Positions 27,741 to 40,500 of a stretch of DNA of 64,000 nt are shown in pieces. The DNA lies in NCBI RefSeq assembly GCF_035594125.1, contig NC_087151.1, forward strand, positions 19,546,096 through 19,610,095. The letters are read 5' to 3'. Position numbers and translations under genes: made by a program. Numbering within the stretch: position 1 is the stretch's first letter; each line of letters starts with the position of its first letter. The notes beneath the pieces are model-generated. The model had not been told where the DNA came from and did no database searches. It saw nothing but the letters and a program-made list of their open reading frames with translations. This stretch comes from Scylla paramamosain (taxonomy: Eukaryota > Arthropoda > Malacostraca > Decapoda > Portunidae).

Positions 27741-30700
27741 TCTTTTCAGTGTTTTTGAGCGTGTTACACAATAAAGCACTAAATGCCAGGGCAATCACAT
27801 TACATGGGAATAAAACCAAATTTTACCAAGAATTTGCCGTTAAGTGTTTTTGACCTCCTTACATATCAAAACGCTAAAACGCATGCAAAATACATTTTAT
27901 AGAGAAACAGAATAACATTACCAAATACATGTATTTTCAGTGTTTTTGATCATGTTATCTAAAAAAAAACGCTTAAATACATGCAAAGAGCCTTATATTT
28001 GGGAAACGAAAGAACATTACCAGAAACGTGTATTATGAGTGATTTTTAAGTTCCTTCAGTACCAAAAAAGCTAAAACCCACAAATAACACTCTTTAGAGA
28101 AAAAAAAAATGATAAATAAAAAAATTTAAAAAATGGGATTTTTTTTTTTTTTTTTTTTTTGTTATTCATCTTCATAGGTACCGAGATGCCAAAATTCTGC
28201 CAAAATTCAGGGAATTTATGTGGAAAAAAGAACATTATCATAAAAGTTAATTATACCTTTTTATTTCGGATTGTTATGTACCAAACCATAAAGTGCATGC
28301 AAAGCCACCTATATAGGGAAGTTAAACGACTTTACCAGAAACCTGTCTTTTCAGTGTTTTTCAGCATGTTAGGCACCAAAACGATAAATGATATGGAAGT
28401 CAGTCAATATGTGAATCCAAAAGAAAATTACTCAAAACGTGTCTTTTCAGTGTTTTACGTAGAAAAACGCTAAAGCGGATACAAACCATCCTATATGAAG
28501 AAATAGAATAACATTACCAAAAAGAAATATTTTGAGTGTTTTTGAGCTTGTTACCTACAAAAAATGCAAAAATGGATGTAAAACAAAAATGGATGTAAAG
28601 GACATTACGAGAAACGTGTATAATGAGTGTTTTATAGTTTTAAAAGAACCACAAGGCAATAAACGCAAAAACTCGTGTATATAGAGAAATTTCTTACATA
28701 CCAAAATGAATAAATGCATGAATAACACTTTTAATCGATAAACAGAACTACCTTACCAAATTGTGTATTTTGAGTGTTTTTCACATTCTTAGTTACGAAA
28801 ATGCCAAATTACATGCGAAACTATCTTCATGCGGGAAAAAAAAAATGACATTAGAAAAATGTCTTTTGATTGTTTTTCAGCGTGATATGCAACAAAACAC
28901 TAAAAAGCAGAATGATCACATTACATGGGAATAAAACCAACTTTTACGAAGAATTTGCCTTTAAGTATTTTTTAACCCCTTATATACCCAACCGCTAAAA
29001 CGCATGCAAAACAAACTTTATGGAGAAACAGAATAACATTACCAAAAACATGTATTTTGAGTGTTTTTGATCATGTTATCTATAAAAACGCTTAAGTACA
29101 TGCAAAGAACTTGCCTTGAAGTGTTTTTGACCTCCTTACAAACCAAAACGCTAAAACGCATGCAAAAAACTCCCTTATTGAGAAGCAGAATAACATTTCT
29201 AAAAACATGTGTTTTAAGTGTTTTTAAGTGTTTTTAAGTGTTCCTTAAATACCTTTAAGTGTTTTTAACTGTTCCGTAAGTAGTAATTGATTTTCATAGG
29301 TACTAAGATGCCAAATTTCTGCCTAAATTCAGGAAATTTATGTGGAAAAAAGAACATTATCAAAAAAGTTAATAATAGCTCTTTTTTTCGGATTTTTATG
29401 TACCAAACTATAAAGTGCATGCCACCTATATAAGGAAGTTAAACGACTTTACCAGAAATCTTTCTTTTCAGTGTTTTTCAGAATGTCAGGGACCAAAACG
29501 ATAAATAATATGGAAGTCAGTCAATATGTGAATCCAAAACAAAATTACTGAAAACATGTCTTTTCAGTGTTTTACGTAGAAAAACGCTAAAACGGATGCA
29601 AACCAAAAAATATGAAGAAATAGAATAACATTACCAAAAAAGTGTTTTTGAGCTTTTTAACTACAAAAAACGCGCAAATGGATGGAAAGCACTCTATATT
29701 AGGAAGCAAAAGGACATTACAAGAAACGTGTATAATGAGTGTTTTATAGTTTCACAAGAACCACAAGACAAAAAACGCAAAAACTCGTGTATATAGAGAA
29801 GTTTCTTACATACCAAAAAACTAAATCTCATGAATAACACTTTTAATTGAAAAAAACAGAACTACCTTACCAAATGTGTGTATTTTGAGTGTTTTTCACA
29901 TTCTTAGTTACGAAAATCCCAAATTACATGCAAAACTAGCTTTATGTGGGAAAAAATGACATTACCAGAAAAGTGTCTTTTGAGTGTTGTTAAGCGTTAT
30001 ATGCAATAAAACACTAAAAAGCAGAACAATCACATTACACTGGAATAAAACCAAATTTTACGAAGAACTTGCCTTTAAGTGTTTTTTAACTCCTTACGCA
30101 TGCAAAACGCATGCAAAACATCCTTTATGGAGAAGCAGAATAACATTACCAAAAACATGTATTTTGAGTATTTTTGATCATGTTACCTATAAAATCACTT
30201 AAATACATACAAAGAACCCTATGTTTGTGAAACGAAAGGACATTACGAAAATCGTGTATTATGAGTATTTTTAAGTTCCTTAAGTACCAAAAATCTAAAA
30301 CCCACAAATAACACTCTTTATAGAGAAAAAAAATAATAAAAAATTTTTTTTTTTTTTTTTGTTATTCATCTTCATAGGTACCGATATGCCAAAATTCTGA
30401 GAAAATTCAGGGAAATTATGTGAAAAAAAAAATCATTTTAGCTATTTCCGGAGTTTTGTACGAAACCCTGAAGTGCATGCAAAGCCACCTATATGGGGAA
30501 ATTACACTTTACAAGAAACGTGTCTTTGGGCGTTTTCAGCAATTTCAACAATATTACTGAAAACGTGTGTTTTCAGTTTTAGCGTAAAACGCTAAAACGG
30601 ATGCAAACCAACCAATATGAAGAAATAGAATAACATTACAAAAAAGTTGAGTGTTTTTGAGCTTGTTACCTACAAAAAACGCAAAAATGAATGCAAAGCA

Positions 30701-33700
30701 GTCTATATTGGGAAACAAAAGGATATTACAAGAAAATTGTATAATGAATGTTTTTATAGTTTTCAAGAACCATAAGGCAAAAAACGCGAAAACTCGTATA
30801 TATGGAGAAGTTTCTTTGATACCAAAATGCTGAAACTCATGAAAAACACTCTTAATTCAGAAACAGAACAATCTTAGGAAATGAGTGTATTTTGAATGTT
30901 TTTCACATTCTTAGTGGTCCAACCCCAAATTACATGCGAGAATGTGGAAAAAAATGAAATTACTAGAAATGTGTCTTTTTAGTGTTTTTCAGCGTGTTAG
31001 GCAATAAAGCACTAAAAAGCAGGGCAATCACATTACATGGGAATATAACCAATTTTTACCAAGAACTTGCCTTTCAGTTTTTTTCAGCTCCTTACATACC
31101 AAAACGCTAAAACCCATGCAAAACACCCTTTATGGATAAACAGAATAACATTATGAAAAACATGTATTTTGAGTGTTTTTGAGCTTGTTACCAATAAAAA
31201 CGTTTAAAAAAGAACCCTATGTTTGGGAATGAAAGGACATTACGAGGAATGTGTATTATGAGTGTTTATAAGTTCCTTTAGTACCAAAAAGCTAAAACCC
31301 ACAATTAACACTGTTTATAGAGAAAAAAAAACAAGTAAAAAATAGCATTTTTTTTATTGATCTTCATAGGTACCGAGATGCCAAAATTCTGACAAAATTA
31401 AGGAAATTACGTGAAAAAAAAAAATATTATGAAAAAGGTTAATTTTAGCTTTTTTTTGAGACTGTTATTTACCAAACCCTAAAGTGTATACAAAGCCACC
31501 TATATAGGGAAATTAAACTACTTTACAAGAAACCTGTCTTTTGACTGTTTTTCAGCAAGTTAGGCATCAAAAACGATAAATAATATGGAAGTCACTCTAT
31601 ATGGGAATCCAAAACAAAATTACTGAAAACGTGTCTTTTCTGTGTTTTTCGTAGAAAAACGCTAAAACGGATGGAAACCAACCAATATGAAGAAATAGAA
31701 TAACATTACCAAAAAGGTATATTTTGAGTGTTTTTGATCATGTTACCTATAAAAACGCTTAAATATATGCAAAGAACCTTATCTTTAGGAAACAAAAGGA
31801 CATTACGAGAAACGACTATTATGAGTGTTTTTACGTTCCTTAAGTACTAAAAAAAGCTTAAACTCACATATAACACTCTTTATAGAGAAAAAATAAATAA
31901 ATTAAAAAATAGCTTTTTTTTTGTTATTGATCTTCATAAAATTCAGAGAAATTATATGAAAAAAAAAATATCAAAAAAGTTAATTTTAGCTTTTTTTTTT
32001 CAGACCGTTATGTACCAAACCCTAAAGTGCATGTAGAGCCACCTATATGGGGAAATTAAACGACTTTACCTGAAACCTGTCTTTTGCCTGTTTTTCAGTA
32101 TGTTAGGCACCAAAACAATAAATAATATGGAAGTCACTCTGTATGGGAATCCAAAACAAAATTACTGAAAACGTGTCTTTTCAGTATTTTACGTAGAAAA
32201 ACGCTAAAACGAATGCAAATCAACCAATATCATGAAATAGAATAATATTTCCAAAAAAGGAATTTTTTGTGTTTTTGAGCGAAAATGGATGCAAATCTTT
32301 CTATATTGGGTAACAAAAGGACATTACGAGAAACGTTTATAATGAGTGTTTTATAGTTTCACAAGAACCACAAGGCAAAACAAGCAAAAACTCATGTATA
32401 TGGAGATTTTTCTTAGATACCAAAATGCTGAAATTCATGAATAACACTCTTAATTGAGAAACAGAACAACCTTACCAAATACGTGTATTTTGATTGTTTT
32501 TCATATTCTTAGTTACCAAAACCCGAAATTACATGCGAAACTAGCTTTATGTTGGAAATAAATGACATTACGAGAAAAAAAGTGTCTTTTGAGTGTTTTT
32601 GAGCGTGTTAGGCAATAAAGCACAAAAAAGCAGGGCAATGACATTACATGGGAATAAAACAAACATTTACCAAGAACTTGTCTTTAAGTGTTTTTCAGCT
32701 CTTTACATACCAAAACGCTAAAATGCATGCAAAACACCCCTTTATTGAGAAACAAAATAACATTACGAAAAACATGAATTTTCAGTGTTTTTCATCTCTT
32801 ACGTATAAAAACGCTTAAATACATCCAAAGAACACTATATTTGGGAAACGAAAGGACATTACGAGAAACGTGTATTATGAGTGTTTTTAAGTTCCATGAG
32901 TACGAAAAGAGTTAAAACCCACAAATAACACTCTTTATAGAGAAAATAAATAAATAAATAAAAACTAGGATTTTTTTTTTTTTTGTTATTTATCTTCATA
33001 GGTACCGAGATGGCAAAATTCTGGCAAAATTCAGGGAAATTATGTGAAAAAATAATATTATGAAAAAAGTTAATTTTACCTTTTTTTTCAGACTGTTATG
33101 TACCAAACCCTAAAGTGTAAACGACTTTACCAGATACCTGTCTTTTGAGTGTTTTTCAGCAAGTTAGGCACCAAAACGATAAATAATATGGAAGTCACTC
33201 TTTATGGGAATCCAAAACAAAATTACTGAAAATGTGTCTTTTTAGTGTTTTACTTAGAAAAACATTAGAACGGATGCAAACCAACCAATATGAAGAAATA
33301 GAATAATATTACTAAAAAGTTATATTTTGAGTGTTTTTGAGCTTGTTACCTACAGAAAATGCGAAAATAGTTGCAAAGCACTCTATATTGGGAAAGAAAA
33401 GGACATTACGAGAAACGTGTATAATGAGTGTTTTATAGTTTCACAAGAACCACAAGGCAAAACACGCAAAAACTCGTGTATATGGAGATGTTTCTTAGAT
33501 ACCAAAATGCTGAAATTCATGAATAACACTCTTAATTGAGAAAGAGAACAACCTTACCAAATGGGTGTATTTTGAATCTTTTTAACATTCTTACTTACCA
33601 AAACCCCAAATTGCATGCGAAACTAGCTTTATGTGTGAAAAAAAATATTACCAGAAAAGTGTCTTGAGTTTTTTTGAGCGTGTTAGGCAATAAAGCACTA

Positions 33701-36524
33701 AAAAGCAGGGCAATCACATTACATGGGAATAAAACCAACTTTTACCAATAACTTGCCTTTAAGTGTTTTTAAGCTCCTTACATACGAAAACGCTAAAACG
33801 CATACAAAACAAGTATTTTGAGTCTTTTGTAAGATTGTTACGTAAAAAAACGTCTAAATGAATCGGAAATATCCTATATGGGAAAAATTAAAAGACATTA
33901 CGAGAAACGTGTATTATGAGTGTTTTTTTTTATTTTCTTAGTATCGAAAGGGTAAAACGCATGAAAAACACTCTATATGGAGAAACAGAACAATACTGCC
34001 AAAAAAAAACGTGCATTTTGAGTTTTATCACATTGTTAGTTACCAAAAAGCCAAAATTCATGCAAAGACCCATATCTAGATATATGAAACGACTTTAAAA
34101 ACGTATGAAAATACCATATATAGAGAAACAGAATACACTAACCAAAAACGTGTATTTTGTGTGTTTTTTTTTTTTTTTGAGTTTATTATGTACAAAATCG
34201 CCTGTCATCAAACAAATCACCCTAAATATGGAAATAAAAACGACATTACGAGAAACGTTTGTTGTGTGTGTGTGTTTTTTTTTTATTACTTTCTTATGTA
34301 CCAAATCAGTACTTCAATAGTGCTCTGAAGAAAAAGAACAAACTTACGAAAAACGGGTATTTTTTTACATTGATAATTACCAAAACGCCAACATGCATAT
34401 AAAGCAACCTATATGAAGAAACGAAACGAAATCACTAGAAACTTGTCTTTTGTTATTTTCTTGGGCGTGTTAGGCACCAAATCAGTAAGTAACGAAATCA
34501 CCCCATAGGGGAATACAAAACAACTTTACTAAAACGTGTCTTTAGAGTGTTTTTTTTAGGTTCTTACGAACTAAAATGTCAAAATACATGCAAACACCCT
34601 GTTAGGTAAGAAAGCACCAAAAACAGTCTATATGAGGAAACGAAAGGACATGACAAAAAATGTGTATTATGAGTTTTTTTTTTTTTTTTAGCTTAGGTAC
34701 CGAAACGCAAAAATGGAGAAAGAAAAAACATTACCAAAATCGTGTAATTTGAATGTTTTTCACATTGTCAGGTAGCAAAACACCATAATGCTTGATCGCT
34801 ATACGAGAAAATTAAACAACAATATAAGAAATGTGTTTTTATGTTTTTCAGCGTGTTAGGCACGAAAACGCTAAATAGCATGGAAAGCACCTTATATAGA
34901 AATGCAAAATAATAAGCATGTCTTTTAAGTGTTTTAAACTTTTTACGTTCCAAAACGCTAAAACACGTGCAACAAACACGAATAATCTTACCAAACAGAA
35001 AAAAAAAAAATTACCAAAAACGTGTATTTTGAGTCTTTTTGATTCTGTTACGTACATCATCTTAAAAATGCATGTAAAACACCCTGTATGAGGAAACGAA
35101 AGGACATTACGAAAAACGTGCATTATCAGAGTTTTGAGTCTCTTAGGTACCAAACACTAAACCGCCTGAATGAAAATTAAATATATTCTATATCTCTTAA
35201 TAGAGAAACAGAACATCACCAAAAACGTGTTTTTGAGTGTTTTTTTTTTTTTTTTCCTTTTCATGTACCAAAACGTCAAAATACATATATATGGGTAAAT
35301 GGAAAGACGTTTGGAGAAACAAGTTTTATTTGTGTTTTTGAGCTTCCTAAGTAAGCTTCCTAAGTACCAAAACGCTAAAAAGGATGAATAGCACCCTATA
35401 TAGAGAAAAAGAACAGCATTATCTAAAATCTTTATTTTGAGCGTTTTTTACATTATGTAGCAAAACATCTTAATGCGGGCAGATCCCTATATGAAGAAGT
35501 AAAACGATATTACAGGAAACGTGTCATTTGAGTGTTTACTTGAGTGTTAGGAATCAAAATCCTAAAAAGCATTGAAAGCACCCTATTTGGCAATATAAAA
35601 TAACATTACCAAGAAAGTGTCTTTAGAGTGTTTTTCACCTTCTTACATCCGAAATCGCTGAAAAGCATGCAAAACAACTTTTACGGAGAAACAAATTAAC
35701 ATTACCAAAAACTTGTATTTTGATTGTTTTTGTGCTTGTTAAGTATAAAAGTGCCAAATTACACGCAAAGCATCCTACATGGAAAAAAGAAAGGACATTA
35801 CGAGAAAAGTGTATTATGACAGATTTTGAGCTTTTTAGGTACCCAGACTCAAAAACACATGATTAGAACTTTATATGGAAAAATAACTCTACCGAAAACT
35901 TTTACTTAAACTTTTTTTTTATATTGTTAAGTACCAAAAGACAAAATGCATTGGAAGCCCCCTTTATCGGGAAACGAAACGACATTATCATCAACGTGTC
36001 TTTAGAGTGTTTTTCAACGTGTTAGACACCAAAACACTGAAAAGCATGGAAAGCGCTCCATAAAGGAATACAAAATAATATTACTAAAAACCGGTTTTAA
36101 AGGTTCTTATGTACAGAAACGCTAAAACTCAAGCAAAACACTCTTTATAGAGAAGCGAAATAAATATTTCGTTGTTAAATTACATTCAGGACAGTTAGGG
36201 AATATCCCTTACAGAAGAATAAGATCGCAGAAGAATGATCCTAAATGGATGACTGAGGTTAAAACATTACATAGGGCGAAAGAGAAGTATATATGAGATT
36301 AAAGACAGGGGAAGTGGTTTTAAGGCCATAATATAATGAATTAGAAAAGTCAGGAGTTTAATAAGGAAAGCTAAGAATAGTTATGAATTAAAGGTAGCCA
36401 GCCAAGCGAAGATGGACCCCAAGGGATTTTATCATGCATATAAGACGAAGAATAGAGAAACAATAGTTCCTTAAAGACAGCAGAATGGGACCTGCTTAGT
36501 TGTTGGGAGGAGATTAGTAAAATT

Positions 36525-37448
36525 GTGAACGAGTATTTTTTAAATGTCTTTGCCCAGGAAAACTTGCAGGATTTGCCGAATAGTGACAACATATTTAGAG
36601 TAGAAGAAAATGAGAAGCTGACAGATATTACCATAACTAAAGAGATAGTGGAACAGGAGATAGATATGCTGAAAAGTTCAAGTCACCAGGACCAGATGAA
36701 ATATATTCCACAGTATTTAAGAATTGGAAAAAGGTTATAAGTAATCTGGATAATGTCATGGCCAAGCGGCAGGCGACAGAGTGTTGTAATAAACGGCTCT
36801 AAATCCGAGTGGGGTCAAGTAATTAGTGGGGTGACAAAGGGATTATTAGTATTTGGGCCGATGTTGTTTGTAATGTCAATGACTTGGATAGTGGAATTAG
36901 TAGTGTTGTTAGTAAATTTGCGGATGACACGAGAGTATGTAGATTAATTAGGTCAGAATCGCATACCATCGCATTGCAGGCAGATTTGGATAGGATGAAC
37001 GAATGGACAGACAGATGGCAAATGCAGTTTAATATCAACAAATGCAAAGCACTTAGCGTAAGTAGAAGAAACCCACACAGTAGTTACACAATGAACAACC
37101 AAGTTCTGGTAGGTTCAGGGTTAGAAAAAGATTTGAGATTTAAAGTTAGCTCTGAACTCCGTCTAAGAAAGCAATGCAAAGAGGCCAGAAACAAAGCATA
37201 TAGTGTATTATGATTCATTTTCAGGATCTAAAAGTAAAATTCCCGAAGTAATATTAAAGTTACATTTAACGCTGGTCAGACTTCATCTAGACTACGCAGT
37301 CCTATTCTGGTCACCACATCACAGGAAGGAAAAAGGTCTTTTAGAATCACTTCAAAGGAGAATGACTAAAAGGATACAGGGGATGAGGAGTATTCCTTAC
37401 GAAGCGAGATTCAAGCTGTTAAATTTACATTATTTTAGAGAGACGTAG
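36525..37448 (+). pseudogene. Reverse transcriptase remnant of LINE copy A2, with an extra 4-bp deletion
   Basis: The reading matches the unit-1 copy: SGVTKG block, FADDT, WTDRWQMQFNINKCK and LVRLHLDYAVLFWSP. Near 36,872 this copy lacks four bases (GTAATGTCAATG here against GTAATATATGTCAATG in unit 1). That puts LLFV and the following DLDSGI in different frames. It is the clearest coding-frame difference between the two units. The motif A region is deleted, as in copy A1, so no active enzyme can be made. Confidence 0.85.
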
Positions 37449-37547
37449 GTTAAGAGTGGATCTGATAGAAGTCTTTAAGTGGTATATGGGTAGGGGAACA
37501 TAAGGAGAATTCTTAGAATCTGTAACCATGATAGAACAAGAAAAATA

Positions 37548-37588
37548 GAACATCAAGTTTTCAGGCTTGAGCCTGAAAATTGATGTTC
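37548..37588. repeat. 41-bp near-perfect inverted repeat in LINE 3' region (unit 2)
   Basis: This is identical in layout to 19,297-19,337: two 19-bp arms with one bulge and a two-base loop. Confidence 0.85.
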
Positions 37589-40500
37589 AAAAAGGAAACA
37601 GGAAGGAATTGGTTTTCAAATACAGTAGTAGATGATTGGAACGGACTTAGTAATCAAGCTGTTAGTGCTGAGGCATTTGGCAACTGTAAGAGAAAATTAC
37701 ACATTTAGAGATGGGGATGATAGTGGAAATACGTAGGCATATTTCATACAAGTACTGCCACGTGTAGGCCTGATGCCTTCTTGCATATTTACTTATTTCT
37801 TATGTTCTTATGTTCTTATTACCAAAAGCGTGTATTTTCAGTGTTTTTCAGCTATTCCATGAAAAATAAAATGCCAAAATGCATGCAAAGCACCCTAAAT
37901 GACGAAAAAAAGGGACATTACGAGAAACGTGCATTATAAGTGTTTAAGAGATTCTTAGATACCAAAACCTTGAAACTCATGAATAACACTCTTAATTGAG
38001 AAACAGAACAACCTTACCAAATGCGTGTATTTTGAGTGTTTTTCACATTCTTGGTTACCAAAACCCCAAATTGCATACGAAACTAGCTTTATGTGAAGAG
38101 AAAAAAAAAAAGACATTTCCCGAAAAGTGTCTTTTGAGTGTTTTTGAGCATGTTAGGCAATAAAGCACTAAAAAGCAGGGCAATCACATTACATAGGAAT
38201 AAAACCAACTTTTACCAAGAACTTGCGTTTAAGTGTTTTTCATCTCCTAACATACCAAAACGCTAAAACGCATGCAAAACACCCTTTATGAAGAAACAAA
38301 ATAACATTACCAAAAACATGTATTTTGAGTGTTTTTTATCATGTTACCTAAAAAAACGCTTAAATACATGCAAAGAACCCTATGTTTGGGAAACGAAAGG
38401 ACATTACGAGAAACGTGTATTATGAATATTATTAAATTCCTTAAGCACCAAAAAGCTAAAATCCACAAATAACACTCTTTATAGAGAAAAAAAGTAATTT
38501 TCTTTTTTTTTTGTTATTCTTTTTCATAAGTACCGAGATGCCAAAATTCTGCCAAAATTCAGGTAAATTATGTGGAAAAATAACATTATCAAAAAAGTTA
38601 ATTTTAGCTTTTTTTTGGACAGTTATGTACCAAAACCTAAATTCCATGCAAAGCCACCTCTATAGGGAAATTAAACGACTTTACCGGAAACCTGACTTTT
38701 GAGTGTTTTTCAGCATGTTAGGCACCAAAACAGTAAATAATATGGAAGTCACTCTATATGGGAATCCAAAATAAAATCACTTAACACTTGATATTTCAGT
38801 GTTTTACGTAGAAACACGTTAAAACGGATGCAAACAAACCAATATGAAGAAATTGCCAAAAAGGTATATTTTAAGTGTTTTTGAGCCGGTTACCTACAAA
38901 AAACGCGAAAATGGATGCAAAGCACTCTATATTAGGAAACAAAAGGACATTACGAGAAACCTATATAATGAGTGTTTTATAGTTTTACAACAACCACAAG
39001 GCAAAAGTTTCTTAGATACCAAAATGCTGAAACTCATGAATAACACTTTTGATTGAGATACAACAACCTTACCAAATGCGTGTATTTTGAGTGTTTTTCA
39101 CATTCTTAGTCACCAAAACACGAAATTGCATACGAAACTAGGTTTATGTGAGGAAAAAATTATATTGCCAGAAAATGTCTTTTGAGTGTTTATGAGCGTG
39201 TTAGGCAATAAAGTACTTAAAAGAAGGGCAATCACATTACATGTGAATAAAACAAACTTTTACCAGGAACTTGCCGTTAAATATTTTTGAGCTCCTTACA
39301 TACCAAAACGCTAAAACGAATGCAAAAAATCCTTTATGGAGAAACACAATAACATTAAAAAAAAACATGTATTTTGAGTGTTTTTGATCATGTTACCTAT
39401 AAAAACGCTTAAATACATGCAAAGAATCCTATGTTTGGGAAACGAAAGGACATTACGAGAAACGTGTATTATAAGTGTTTTTTTAGTTACTTAAGTACCA
39501 AAAAGCTATAACCCACAAATAACACTCTTTATGAAGAAACAAAAAATAAATAAAAATAAAAATAAATGAATGAAATAAAAGAAATTTTTTTTTTTTTTTT
39601 TTTTGTTATTCATCTTCATAGGTACCGAGATCCCAAAATTCTGTTAAAATTCAGGGAAATTATGTGGATAAAAGAACATTATCGTAAAAGTTAATTTTAG
39701 TTTTTTTTTTCGGACTCTTATGTACCAAACCCTAAAGTGCATGCAAAGCCATCTATATGAGGAAATTAAACGACTTTACGAGAAAACTGTCTTTTGAGTG
39801 TTTTTCAGCATGTTAGGCACCAAACCGATAAACAATATGGAAGTCACTCAATATGGGAATCCAAAACAAAATTATTGAAAATGTGTCTTCTCAGTGTTTT
39901 ACGTAAAAAATCGCTAAAACGGATGCAAACAGATCAATATGAAGAAATAGAATATTACCAAAAAGGTATATTTTAAGTATTTTTGAGCTTGTAACCAACA
40001 AAAAAAAAACACGAAAATGGATGCAAAGCACTCTATATTGGGAAATAAAAAGACATTACGAGAAACGTGTATAATGAGTATTTTATAGTTTCACAAGAAC
40101 CACGAAGCAAAAAACGCAAAAACTAGTGTATATGGAGAAGGTTCATAGATAACAAAATGCTGAAACTCCTGAATAACACTCTTAATTAAGAAACAGAATA
40201 ACATTACTAAATGCGTGTATTTTGAGTGTTTTTTTTCACATTCTTAATTACTAGAACCCTAAATTGCATGCAAAACTAACTTTATGTGGGAAAAAAAAAA
40301 TATTACCAGAAAAGTGTCTTTTGAGGGTTTTTGAGAGAGGCAATAAAGCACTAAAAAGGAGAGCGATCACATTACATGGGAATAAAACCAACTTTTATCA
40401 ACAACTTGCCTTTAAGTGTTTTTTAACTCCTTATATACCAAAACGTTAAAAGACATGCAAAATACCCTTTATGGAGAAACAGATTAACATTACCAAAAAC

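Larger units (their letters stand above)
10843..29110 (+). repeat. Tandem segmental duplication, unit 1 (~18.27 kb of satellite plus a LINE)
   Basis: This unit is repeated directly downstream at 29,111-47,363. Matching landmarks keep a constant offset of about 18,250-18,270 bp, for example 11,717 with 29,984, 15,070 with 33,327, 18,270 with 36,525 and 25,632 with 43,892. The start reads AAGAAC then TTGCCTTGAAG, and the unit-1/unit-2 junction at 29,105-29,118 reads CAAAGAAC then TTGCCTTG. By eye identity is about 99%, with scattered substitutions and homopolymer indels. The unit contains ordinary higher-order repeats, a more irregular monomeric zone, the truncated LINE and an inverted segment. 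Confidence 0.93.
36164..37821 (+). mobile_element. CR1-like LINE, 5'-truncated and internally deleted (copy A2)
   Basis: This is the duplicate of the element at 17,909-19,567. It has the same 5' truncation, the same internal RT deletion and the same TTCTTATG octamer tail, in the same satellite context. It was copied by the segmental duplication and is not an independent insertion. Confidence 0.9.
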
